Origin: an uncultured Eubacteriales bacterium
GTDB taxonomy: Bacteria > Bacillota > Clostridia > Lachnospirales > Lachnospiraceae
Reading direction: 5' to 3'
NCBI GenBank assembly: GCA_900548855.1
Contig: URMF01000035.1
Span: 1 to 40,126, forward strand
Length of the DNA: 40,126 nt
In this document: piece by piece, positions 1 through 7,405 of the stretch
How the letters are laid out: each line of letters begins with the position of its first letter
Numbering within the stretch: the stretch's first letter is position 1
Position numbers and translations under genes: made by a program
The notes under the pieces: model-generated
Seen by the model: only the letters and a program-made list of their open reading frames with translations
Database searches by the model: none
What the model was told of the DNA's origin: nothing

Positions 1-855
1 GCCATAATCATGAAAATCAAAGCCTTTATGACTTAATTTTAGTTTATCATTAATGATTGACAAATTATCAATCATACCTTTATTTTTCTTAATCATTTCT
101 ATGACTTCATTTTTTATCTCTTCCCGTTCGATTTGTCCATTTTTCCCAACATAGTTATGCTTGCCCTCACGTGTGATGGTAAATCCCGGCATCTCTTCGT
201 TCATAAATACACTTAACTTGGAATAACCATAATTTCTCACATCAAAATCAGGATATCTTTCACTTAATCTATTGCCTACCACAGCCAAATCCAGAGTACC
301 CTTGCTTGATTCATTTAGCATGGTAAGAATTGACTTTTCCAAATCCCGGATACTGGTTACATAATTCGGATCATTACTCTCATGAGTATTATTCATATCA
401 GTCTCGTTGTTTTCTTTGCCGGATTCATCAATCAAATTTAAATGAATAAAACGGTTACAGGCTCTGGTTAATGCCGGTGGGGTTTTCGATTCTCCCATAC
501 CAATTACATATTTGTTTTCTTCCCGAAGCCGCATGGCGAGCCTTGTGAAATCGCTGTCACTGGTAACCAGACAAAAGCCGTCTACTTTATTTTGATAAAG
601 TAAATCCATGGCATCAATCACCATTGCCATATCTGTACTGTTTTTTCCTGCTGTATACGAAAACTGCTGAATAGGGATAATAGAATATTCCAATAATATT
701 TCCTCTTTCCAACCGCTTCCCCTTGACCAGTTGCCATAAATTCTTCTGCAGGAAGCAAAACCGTATTTTTCCAGTTCTTCAAATATGATAGATGCATATT
801 TTGCACTTACATTTTCCGCATCAATTAAAACCGCAAACTGTGTCTTTTCTTCCAT
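1..855 (-). CDS. NYN-domain ribonuclease-like protein with tandem LOTUS/OST-HTH domains (3' end beyond window)
   Basis: The frame is open from an ATG at 855 to the window edge (285 codons seen, no stop). Residues 6-145 look like a NYN (PIN-like) nuclease domain: it opens with VLIDAENVSAKYA, and acidic residues D12, D75 (STDMAMVIDAMDL), D100 and D102 (VTSDSDF) fit the metal-binding pocket. After an Asn-rich linker, residues about 166-240 form a LOTUS/OST-HTH-like module (RDLEKSILTMLNES, then YPDFDVRNYGYSKLSVFM). A second one starts near 243 and reaches HKGFDFHDYG at the edge. Such proteins are thought to bind or cut RNA; the target here is unknown. GGAGGA at 861-866 lies 5 nt from ATG 855 and decides the start; an ATG at 858-860 is out of frame. 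It follows hisD by 73 nt and may be co-transcribed. The domain call is fairly safe; nuclease activity is inferred. Confidence 0.85.
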   Translation of the reverse strand, partial: MEEKTQFAVLIDAENVSAKYASIIFEELEKYGFASCRRIYGNWSRGSGWKEEILLEYSIIPIQQFSYTAGKNSTDMAMVIDAMDLLYQNKVDGFCLVTSDSDFTRLAMRLREENKYVIGMGESKTPPALTRACNRFIHLNLIDESGKENNETDMNNTHESNDPNYVTSIRDLEKSILTMLNESSKGTLDLAVVGNRLSERYPDFDVRNYGYSKLSVFMNEEMPGFTITREGKHNYVGKNGQIEREEIKNEVIEMIKKNKGMIDNLSIINDKLKLSHKGFDFHDYG

Positions 856-928
856 TCCATTCCTCCGTTTCTTGTTTTCCTTCCATTCATTTTTCAGATT
901 ATTCCTAATATAAAACTATACGAAACGC

Positions 929-2218
929 CTATTCAAACCGTACCTTTATAGAATTTGCATGAGCCGTAAGCTGTTCACTGGCTGCAAAATCAATAATATC
1001 CTGATGAATTGGTTCTAAGGCTTCTCTTGAATAGTAAATAATACTTGATTTCTTTACAAAATCATCCACACTGAGCGGCGAGAAAAATTTGGCAGTTCCA
1101 TTGGTTGGAAGCACATGGTTTGGACCGGCAAAATAATCTCCCAATGGCTCAGAGCTGTATTCCCCGATAAAGATAGCTCCGGCATTTTTTATCTTCATCA
1201 TTACTTCAAAGGGATTCTTTGTCACAATCTCTAAGTGCTCACTGGCAATATCATTTGCTGCGGCAATAGCATCCTCCATGTTTTGTGCAACAAGAATATA
1301 TCCGTAATTATCAATAGATTTCTGCATGATTTCTTTTCTGCTTAGTTTGGCAATAAAACTATCTATCTCCTCTGATACCTTTTTAGCCAGTTCCTCTGAA
1401 GTAGTGACTAAAATAGCAGAGGCCAGTTCATCATGCTCAGCCTGCGACAATAAATCAGCTGCTACGTAATGTGGATTTGCACTTTCATCTGCCAGCACAA
1501 GAATTTCAGAAGGTCCTGCAATGGAATCAATGCTGACATATCCATACACCGCACGCTTTGCCAAAGCAACAAAAATATTACCAGGACCAACTATCTTATC
1601 TACCTTTGGAATCGATTCTGTACCATAAGCAAGAGAAGCGATTGCCTGTGCCCCTCCAGCTTTATAAATAGCATCCACACCGGCTTCATTCGCTGCAACT
1701 AAAGTAGTCGCATATACCTTTCCCTCCGCATTACAAGGTGTGGTCATAATAATATTTTTTACACCGGCTACCTTCGCCGGAACAATATTCATAAGCACAG
1801 AAGACGGATACACTGCCTTACCTCCGGGAACATACACACCGACAGAGCTAAGAGGGGTTACCTTCTGTCCCAACATAGTTCCCTCTTCCGTGGTGTCAAA
1901 CCAGCTGTACTGCTTCTGCTTTTCGTGGTAAACACGAATATTTACCAGTGCCTTCCGGATAACCTCCAGCAAATGTGCATCTACCTCCTGATAAGCCTGC
2001 TCAATCTCCTCTTTTGTCACCTTAATATTTTCCTCATTAATATCTGCCTTGTCAAATTTTCTTGTATACTCAAACAAAGCCCTGTTTCCGTTTTCCCTAA
2101 TATTGTCCACGATTTCCTGTACTGTATCTGCATACTGGGTATAGTTGTTTGGACTTCTCTTTAACAAATCATTCAGAAGATTCTTCTTAGTCTCATTTGT
2201 CAATTTTACGATTCTCAT
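929..2218 (-). CDS. hisD: Histidinol dehydrogenase HisD
   Basis: NAD-dependent enzyme that oxidises L-histidinol to L-histidine, the last two steps of histidine synthesis, in the cytoplasm. The 429 residues match the family length. Characteristic segments are VGVYVPGGKAVYPSSVLM, KVDKIVGPGNIFVALAKR, IAGPSEILVLADESANP and LLSQAEHDELA (zinc-binding Gln/His), with the catalytic Glu-His pair in ASEHLEIV and a C-terminal GPNHVLPTNGTAKF. The start is set by AAAGGAAGC about 6 nt upstream. It lies downstream of hisZ and hisG on the same strand but is separated from hisG by a 210-bp inverted-repeat element, so its transcript must cross that hairpin or start within it. No defect is visible in the protein. 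Confidence 0.97.
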   Translation of the reverse strand: MRIVKLTNETKKNLLNDLLKRSPNNYTQYADTVQEIVDNIRENGNRALFEYTRKFDKADINEENIKVTKEEIEQAYQEVDAHLLEVIRKALVNIRVYHEKQKQYSWFDTTEEGTMLGQKVTPLSSVGVYVPGGKAVYPSSVLMNIVPAKVAGVKNIIMTTPCNAEGKVYATTLVAANEAGVDAIYKAGGAQAIASLAYGTESIPKVDKIVGPGNIFVALAKRAVYGYVSIDSIAGPSEILVLADESANPHYVAADLLSQAEHDELASAILVTTSEELAKKVSEEIDSFIAKLSRKEIMQKSIDNYGYILVAQNMEDAIAAANDIASEHLEIVTKNPFEVMMKIKNAGAIFIGEYSSEPLGDYFAGPNHVLPTNGTAKFFSPLSVDDFVKKSSIIYYSREALEPIHQDIIDFAASEQLTAHANSIKVRFE

Positions 2219-2250
2219 ATCACAGCTTCCTTTCTTTTTACTATTTTAGT

Positions 2251-2460
2251 TAGGTAATTGCGAAACTCAATTTTCTCTTTCTTCAGTTGTGCAACATATA
2301 CAATCCAACGCATGCACGCTTGCGCTACTTGTCGCTCGTAGCGGTGCATAACATGCCAAAATACGGCATGTAAGCACCGACGGCTCCAAAGTACCTGCTT
2401 ATGGAGTTATATATGTTGCACAACTGTAATGTAAAGTTAAGAAAGTTTCGCAATTATCTA
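2251..2460. repeat. Miniature inverted-repeat element, copy 1 (hisG-hisD gap)
   Basis: A 210-bp non-coding element. The left end is TAGGTAATTGCGAAACT (2251-2267); the right end (2444-2460) is its reverse complement with one mismatch (16 of 17). Inside are a second perfect inverted repeat, CAGTTGTGCAACATATA (2284-2300) with its complement at 2410-2426, and a central hairpin with arms CGGTGC and ACATGCC around AAAATAC. The whole element could fold into one long hairpin. Both ends carry TA, as expected if a TA target were duplicated in the manner of IS630/mariner-type MITEs; that mechanism is inferred. The same ends recur at 38068-38339 and 39066. Confidence 0.85.
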
Positions 2461-2490
2461 TGCTGTTTTAACTGTAATGGCAATTCCCTA

Positions 2491-3135
2491 TTAGCTATAA
2501 ATCAGCTGTTTCAGCTCCCTTACAATTTTTAAAATGCGCTCCTGCTCCATCTTAAGGCTGACCTTATTCACCACCATTCTACAGGATAATGGACAAATCT
2601 CCTCTAACACCTCTAATCCATTTTCCCTAAGAGTTGTTCCCGTCTCCACAATATCTACAATAACATCTGACAAATCCACAATCGGCGCCAGCTCTACCGA
2701 ACCATTCAGCTTTACAATCTCTACGGTCTGATTCTTTTTTGTGTTAAAATAATTCTTTGCAATACCGGGATATTTGCTGGCAACACGGATAATCTCATTC
2801 TTTTGCAGAATTTCTTTCGCAGAGGCAGGACCACAGACACACATTCTGCATTTTCCAAAACCTAAATCCAAGACCTCATAAATATTATCCCGTTCCTCCT
2901 CCAAAATAGTATCCTTTCCAACCACACCGATATCCGCAGCGCCATATTCCACGTAAGTTGGCACGTCTCCCGCTTTTGCAAGAAAAAACCGAAGCTTCAA
3001 CTCCTCATTGGTGAAAATCAGTTTTCTGGTATCCGGGTCCTTCATTTCTTCGCAGGTAATCCCAATTTGTTCTAAATAGCCAAGTGTCTTTTTCGCCAGG
3101 CGTCCCTTGGCTAAAGCAAATGTTAAATATCTCAT
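2491..3135 (-). CDS. hisG: ATP phosphoribosyltransferase, short-form catalytic subunit HisG
   Basis: Catalyses the first step of histidine synthesis, ATP plus PRPP to phosphoribosyl-ATP. At about 214 residues it is the short form, lacking the C-terminal regulatory domain, so it needs HisZ, encoded directly upstream. Recognisable segments are the N-terminal RYLTFALAKGRLAKKTLGYL, YGAADIGVVGKDTILEE, and the PRPP-binding loop in DVIVDIVETGTTLRENGL. I prefer ATG 3135 because GAGGA precedes it at good spacing and homologues begin MRYLT-A-AKGR; an in-frame ATG at 3147 would add four residues with a poorer ribosome site. The hisZ stop lies 30 nt upstream, so the two are surely co-transcribed. Confidence 0.96.
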   Translation of the reverse strand: MRYLTFALAKGRLAKKTLGYLEQIGITCEEMKDPDTRKLIFTNEELKLRFFLAKAGDVPTYVEYGAADIGVVGKDTILEEERDNIYEVLDLGFGKCRMCVCGPASAKEILQKNEIIRVASKYPGIAKNYFNTKKNQTVEIVKLNGSVELAPIVDLSDVIVDIVETGTTLRENGLEVLEEICPLSCRMVVNKVSLKMEQERILKIVRELKQLIYS

Positions 3136-3165
3136 TTCCATCCTCATTTCTTTCTATCTGTCTAC

Positions 3166-4428
3166 TTACTGGAAAAATTCTATATCCTCAATCAATGCAC
3201 TGCTCTTTTCCATTGCCACAAAGTCATATACATCCATAGCCTTATCAGAGGTCAGGTAAAACATCCCCGAAAAATGATTCTTTTTTCCATAGGAAGCATA
3301 ATCATGAATCTCTCTTTTTCTGGATTTCCGAATCAGTTCAATTTTTCTTCCTGATTTGCGTAAATGATTGGCAAGCTGGATTGCCGTCTTCTGCTGGTCA
3401 ATATCATACAGGATAATACTGTCGGAATTATCCACCATCACCTCAATCCTCTGTCTGGAAATCGCCATCATCAAATCATCAATATAAAATGCAAATCCAA
3501 TGGCAGGAGCGTCTTTTCCGTATTGCTTTAACAGATTATTATACCGTCCTCCCTTGACCACCGCATCGCCGGTTCCGTAAGTATACCCTCTGAACACAAT
3601 CCCGGTATAGTATTCATAACGGCTTAAAAGAGAAAAATCAAAACTGATATACTGCTCATATCCGGAATAGGATAATGCCTTATATACCTTTTTGAGCCGT
3701 TCAATAGCCTCTATGGAGATAGAATTGGTTACAAGCTGTTTTGCATTCTCTAACATTTCACATCCGCCAAAAAGCTGGTCAAAGCTAAGAAGGACCTTCC
3801 TGATTTTCTCATCTAAATCCAGCTCTTTAATCAGAGATTCCAGTCCAAAGAAATTACGGTTATGGATATAATTACGGATTTCCTCCGTCACCTTGCCATC
3901 CAGCTTGGCCTCCTCCAGTATTCCTTTAAAAAAATCTACCTCTCCGATTTCAATCTGGAATTCTTTCATTCCAACAGCCAGAAAACAGTCGATAACAGTC
4001 GCAATCACCTCTGCATCGGCAGCAGAGGAATCATCATTGATTAATTCTGCGCCAAGCTGTGTAATCTCATTTAATTTGCCCTGATGATTATGGGTGTTAA
4101 AAAAGGTTTTTCCTTCATAACCAAGCCGTATCGGCAAATCTTCATCCTCATAATACTTGGCAACACATCTGGCAATACTGGGTGTAATATCCGGCCGCAA
4201 TACCAATGTATTATTTTCTCTGTCAAAAAACTTGTACATTTCACTGGATGTGGCAGAACCCTTATCCTGATTAAATATATCAAAAAATTCAAAAGTTGGA
4301 GTTTCAATATCATTATAACTGTAAAGAGAAAGAACATGATGCATTTTTTGAAGAACCTTAAGCTTCTTTTTGCATTCATTGTCATAGATATCCCTTACTC
4401 CCTCCGGAGTATGTAACAGTTTGTCCAT
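3166..4428 (-). CDS. hisZ: ATP phosphoribosyltransferase regulatory subunit HisZ
   Basis: A paralogue of histidyl-tRNA synthetase that binds short-form HisG and makes it active and feedback-inhibited by histidine. The 420 residues have a class II aminoacyl-tRNA synthetase-like core: N-terminal TPEGVRDIYDNE, motif-2-like LRPDITPSIARCVA, and LLSRYEYYTGIVFRGYTYGTG with GGRYNNLLKQYG. HisZ rather than HisS is indicated by DITPSIAR in place of the synthetase's EGT-GV-R, by the weak C-terminal domain, and by hisG immediately downstream. AAAGGAGAA sits a few bases before ATG 4428. It is the first gene of a his group that has a consensus promoter at 4623-4651 and a long structured leader. Confidence 0.95.
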   Translation of the reverse strand: MDKLLHTPEGVRDIYDNECKKKLKVLQKMHHVLSLYSYNDIETPTFEFFDIFNQDKGSATSSEMYKFFDRENNTLVLRPDITPSIARCVAKYYEDEDLPIRLGYEGKTFFNTHNHQGKLNEITQLGAELINDDSSAADAEVIATVIDCFLAVGMKEFQIEIGEVDFFKGILEEAKLDGKVTEEIRNYIHNRNFFGLESLIKELDLDEKIRKVLLSFDQLFGGCEMLENAKQLVTNSISIEAIERLKKVYKALSYSGYEQYISFDFSLLSRYEYYTGIVFRGYTYGTGDAVVKGGRYNNLLKQYGKDAPAIGFAFYIDDLMMAISRQRIEVMVDNSDSIILYDIDQQKTAIQLANHLRKSGRKIELIRKSRKREIHDYASYGKKNHFSGMFYLTSDKAMDVYDFVAMEKSSALIEDIEFFQ

Positions 4429-4622
4429 TCTTAGTATTCTCCTTTTCTTTTATTAAGATAAAATATAACATTCCGGCTGCTATTCTAACTCAGAAAAGGT
4501 TCACCGAACCTTTTCCTCATATGCTTGGCAACACAATTATACCGCCCCGGACAGTATAATCAATCGGAATTTTGCTTTAACGAATTAAAGTATTACCTCA
4601 ATAATTCATTAAAACCATGGTT
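4429..4622 (-). promoter_or_regulatory. Structured 5' leader of the hisZ-hisG-hisD transcript
   Basis: About 190 nt separate the predicted transcription start (near 4616) from hisZ. On the transcribed strand the order is: a CTTTAA-TTCG-TTAAAG hairpin (4575-4590), a 10-bp hairpin bounded by ATTATAC and GTATAAT (4536-4560), and a perfect 9-bp hairpin AAAAGGTTC/GAACCTTTT with loop GGT (4494-4514). I looked for a T-box antiterminator (AGGGTGG-ACCGCG type) and for a His-rich leader peptide and found neither. The leader may be regulatory, but that is inferred from length and dyads only. Confidence 0.45.
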
Positions 4623-4651
4623 ATTATATGGGAAAGTTTTTATTCTGTCAA
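4623..4651 (-). promoter_or_regulatory. SigA-type promoter for the his operon
   Basis: On the minus strand TTGACA (4646-4651) and TATAAT (4623-4628) are separated by exactly 17 bp. Both hexamers match the vegetative consensus completely. It drives the long leader and hisZ. Confidence 0.85.
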
Positions 4652-4694
4652 TGAAAAAATATATCTTAATCCATTGTAAAATCATAACAAAGCA

Positions 4695-4739
4695 AGGCTG
4701 TTGTAGAATTTTTGTTCCGCAAAAATTCTACAACAGCCT
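4695..4739 (-). terminator. Terminator downstream of trpS
   Basis: A perfect 20-bp stem, arms 4695-4714 and 4720-4739, closes a 5-nt loop. It begins 11 nt after the trpS stop. The downstream T-run on the minus strand is weak (TTGCTTTGTTATG), but the stem is very stable and it insulates trpS from the his promoter just beyond. The same structure could form on either strand. Confidence 0.75.
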
Positions 4740-4749
4740 GTAAAACCCA

Positions 4750-5838
4750 TTACTGGTTTTCGTACTTTGCAACATGCTTTGCAATTAATTCCTCATCCTC
4801 AAAATAATTGATACGCATTGCATTTTTAACATCTGACAGAGTTTTGGCAGCTACCTGTTCCGCCTCTTCACTGCCCTTTTTTAAGATGTCATATACATAT
4901 GCAATATTCTTTTCATATTCATGTCTTCGGTTGCGGATTGGCTCAAGCTCCTCCTGAATGACATTATTGAGGAATTTCTTAACCTTTACATCTCCAAGTC
5001 CACCCCTCGTGTAATGTGCCTTTAACTCATCCAGGTTCGCATAATCCGGCAGATACCGTTCAAAATGTTCCGGCTTACAGAAAGCATCCAAATAGATAAA
5101 TACGGTATTCCCTTCCAGCTTGCCAGGGTCGGTAATCTTAATATGGTCAGGGTCCGTATACATGCTCATAACCTTTTTCTGAATTTCCTCCGGCTCCTCA
5201 GCAAGATAAATACAGTTGCCAAGAGATTTACTCATTTTTGCCTTGCCGTCTATACCCGGAAGACGTTTGCAGGCTTCATTTTCCGGAAGCAAAATGTCTG
5301 GTTCTGTCAATGCTTCTCCGTAAGTAGAATTAAACTTATGGACAATTTCCTTTGTCTGCTCCAGCATTGGCATCTGGTCTTCTCCTACCGGAACCGTAGT
5401 TGCCTGAAATGCTGTAATATCTGCCGCCTGGCTGATTGGATAAGTAAAGAAACCAACCGGAATGCTGGCTTCAAAATTACGCATCTTAATCTCATTCTTA
5501 ACGGTAGGATTCCGCTGCAGTCTGGATACAGTAACCAGATTCATATAATAAAAGCTAAGCTCCGTCAGTTCCGGAATCTGCGACTGGATAAATAATGTAG
5601 ACTTGGCAGGATCCAGACCACATGCCAGATAATCCAATGCCACCTCAATAATATTTTCACGTACCTTTTCCGGATTATCTGCATTATCCGTCAATGCCTG
5701 CGCATCTGCAATCATAATAAAAATCTTTTCATACTCACCGGAATTCTGTAACTCTACTCTTCTTTTCAGAGAGCCCACATAATGTCCCACATGCAGTCTT
5801 CCGGTTGGTCTGTCACCTGTTAATATTATTTTTCCCAT
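4750..5838 (-). CDS. trpS: Tryptophanyl-tRNA synthetase TrpS
   Basis: Class I synthetase that charges tRNA-Trp. It starts MGKIILTGDRPTGRLHVGHY, where HVGH is the HIGH-type motif, and carries KMSKSLGN, the KMSKS loop, in mid-protein; AQALTDNADNPEKV and VPVGEDQMPMLEQTKEI are also typical. The length is 362 residues. ATG 5838 is chosen because AAGGGAG lies 7 nt upstream; the frame is open further 5' to 5898 but those codons precede the ribosome site. It appears monocistronic, with a terminator of the preceding sucrose operon upstream and its own strong hairpin downstream. No T-box leader is visible in the short 5' region. Confidence 0.97.
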   Translation of the reverse strand: MGKIILTGDRPTGRLHVGHYVGSLKRRVELQNSGEYEKIFIMIADAQALTDNADNPEKVRENIIEVALDYLACGLDPAKSTLFIQSQIPELTELSFYYMNLVTVSRLQRNPTVKNEIKMRNFEASIPVGFFTYPISQAADITAFQATTVPVGEDQMPMLEQTKEIVHKFNSTYGEALTEPDILLPENEACKRLPGIDGKAKMSKSLGNCIYLAEEPEEIQKKVMSMYTDPDHIKITDPGKLEGNTVFIYLDAFCKPEHFERYLPDYANLDELKAHYTRGGLGDVKVKKFLNNVIQEELEPIRNRRHEYEKNIAYVYDILKKGSEEAEQVAAKTLSDVKNAMRINYFEDEELIAKHVAKYENQ

Positions 5839-5903
5839 TTCAATTCTCCCTTGGATATATTTATTATTAAAGTAATAACCCTTATAAAAAAATAACACTA
5901 ACG

Positions 5904-5909
5904 ATTATA
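5904..5909 (-). promoter_or_regulatory. Probable -10 of the trpS promoter
   Basis: TATAAT on the minus strand, about 65 nt before the trpS start codon. The -35 region overlaps the upstream terminator and matches poorly, so this rests mainly on position and a perfect -10. Confidence 0.4.
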
Positions 5910-5928
5910 CTATAAAGTTACACAAAAT

Positions 5929-5967
5929 AAAAGAGCTGGTTTTCATTTATATCCTGACAGCTCTTTT
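5929..5967 (-). terminator. Terminator of the sucrose operon
   Basis: A 10-bp stem AAAAGAGCTG/CAGCTCTTTT (arms 5958-5967 and 5929-5938) sits 8 nt after the GH32 gene stop and runs into TTTTATTTTG on the minus strand. Confidence 0.85.
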
Positions 5968-5974
5968 ACCTCTT

Positions 5975-7387
5975 TTAACGTTTTAAATAATAAAAATTTC
6001 CCTTTACCCCTTTTACTTTTATATACGATACATTTTCAATAAACATCCGGGTAGTAAATACCGTCTTTCCGCCATCACAGAATATTTCCAGACTGGAATG
6101 GTCTGCAAAAATGCGAATCATCTGCTCTAATTCCAATCGTTTCCCATACCGCATATTTCCATACTGCAGGGCATAGAGGTGTGTCATCCGGCTCCTGTCC
6201 AGACAATATTCCCATCGGTCTCCAGAAAAACAGATATTGTGTCCACTAATATTGCCTATCTCTATTTCAAATTTCTCTTCTGGTTCACAGATTATTTCAA
6301 AGGAACAGTCCTCAACTGACTGCCAGCTGCATAACGGCTTTTCTTCACCCCGTAGCAACTCCAGCTCCTTTAGAGGCGTCTGCACCAGTCTGTCTCCTTC
6401 AATGGTCAGCACCCGCGGCATAGTCATCATATGCGCCCAGTTGTTTTTATCCGTAGGATACTCGTTTTTGGAATTTCCCAGCCAGCCAAACAGGATTCTC
6501 CTATGTGCTTCATCTTCATAGGATTGAGGGGCATAAAAATCAAATCCCTTATCCAACTCATAAAAGGTTTCATACCGAAAGCTTTTGTTTTCCACATTTA
6601 CAGGCTCACCGATGGCATATACCACGGAAAATACATTCTTAAAATCATATTTATTATGGCTTTTAATTCCCATAGGCGAAAAGAACAAAATTCCCCTATT
6701 CTCCTGCTCATAATAATTAGGGCATTCCAGCATATAGCCAAAGGGATAATCCCCTATGTCCAGATTCCCAATATAGGTAAACCGGTCCGGCATGCTGCCC
6801 TCATACATAAGCAGGACACCCTCATGCGCCGGACTTTCCCCTCCTACAAGCATATAATAGGTATTCTTTTTCTTCCACACATAGGGGTCACGGCAATTCG
6901 CCGTAGTAATGAGCGGGTCTGCTCCAAACAATTTTTTGCGGTTTACTATGTTCTCTCCGTCAAACTCGGCGTAACAGGTATTAGGCGTATGCTTCTTCCC
7001 TTGAATTCCTGTATAATAAATATATGTCCGTTCCTTTTCCCGGAATGCCATTCCGGTATAACAGCCGTAGAAATCAAAGCTCTGGTCAGGATACATTGCC
7101 ACATCCGCATCCTCATAGTGAATAAAATCTCTGGTCTTTAAATGATACCAGTGTTTCAATCCATGGACGGGACCTGCCGGAAACCATTGATAAAAAATAT
7201 GGTGAACCCCATTAATCTGGCATAAACCGTTCGGGTCATTCATAAGACCGCATTTGGGTGCAATATGCCATGCCGGATAAAAGGCATCTTCCCTAGTGGT
7301 TTTCTGTATTCTTTTATAATATTCTTCCGGCATATCTTCTATACGGATATGCCGGTTCTGATGATTACTAAAATCATACTGAAACAT
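5975..7387 (-). CDS. scrB: Sucrose-6-phosphate hydrolase (glycoside hydrolase family 32)
   Basis: Splits intracellular sucrose-6-phosphate, delivered by the PTS, into glucose-6-phosphate and fructose. The 470 residues have the GH32 five-bladed propeller signatures: WHIAPKCGLMNDPNGLC (nucleophile Asp in NDPNG), RDPYVW (transition-state Asp), and ECPNYYEQ (acid/base Glu), followed by a C-terminal beta-sandwich. There is no signal peptide, consistent with a cytosolic phosphosugar hydrolase. AAGGAG lies 7 nt before ATG 7387, and the gap to the upstream PTS gene is only 18 nt. Another GH32 specificity (fructan or other beta-fructoside) is possible, but PTS linkage favours sucrose-6-phosphate. Confidence 0.93.
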   Translation of the reverse strand: MFQYDFSNHQNRHIRIEDMPEEYYKRIQKTTREDAFYPAWHIAPKCGLMNDPNGLCQINGVHHIFYQWFPAGPVHGLKHWYHLKTRDFIHYEDADVAMYPDQSFDFYGCYTGMAFREKERTYIYYTGIQGKKHTPNTCYAEFDGENIVNRKKLFGADPLITTANCRDPYVWKKKNTYYMLVGGESPAHEGVLLMYEGSMPDRFTYIGNLDIGDYPFGYMLECPNYYEQENRGILFFSPMGIKSHNKYDFKNVFSVVYAIGEPVNVENKSFRYETFYELDKGFDFYAPQSYEDEAHRRILFGWLGNSKNEYPTDKNNWAHMMTMPRVLTIEGDRLVQTPLKELELLRGEEKPLCSWQSVEDCSFEIICEPEEKFEIEIGNISGHNICFSGDRWEYCLDRSRMTHLYALQYGNMRYGKRLELEQMIRIFADHSSLEIFCDGGKTVFTTRMFIENVSYIKVKGVKGNFYYLKR

Positions 7388-7405
7388 AAGATACTCCTTT
7401 AAGGA

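Noticed and set aside
3893..4416. Open frames opposite hisZ on the plus strand
   Set aside because: Antisense to a full-length conserved gene, with no ribosome site and no recognisable protein.
3166..4428. Histidyl-tRNA synthetase (HisS)
   Set aside because: The motif-2 region and the adjacent short hisG identify it as HisZ.
4429..4749. T-box riboswitch for hisZ or trpS
   Set aside because: No AGGGTGG-ACCGCG-like antiterminator on the transcribed strand, and the trpS 5' region is too short.
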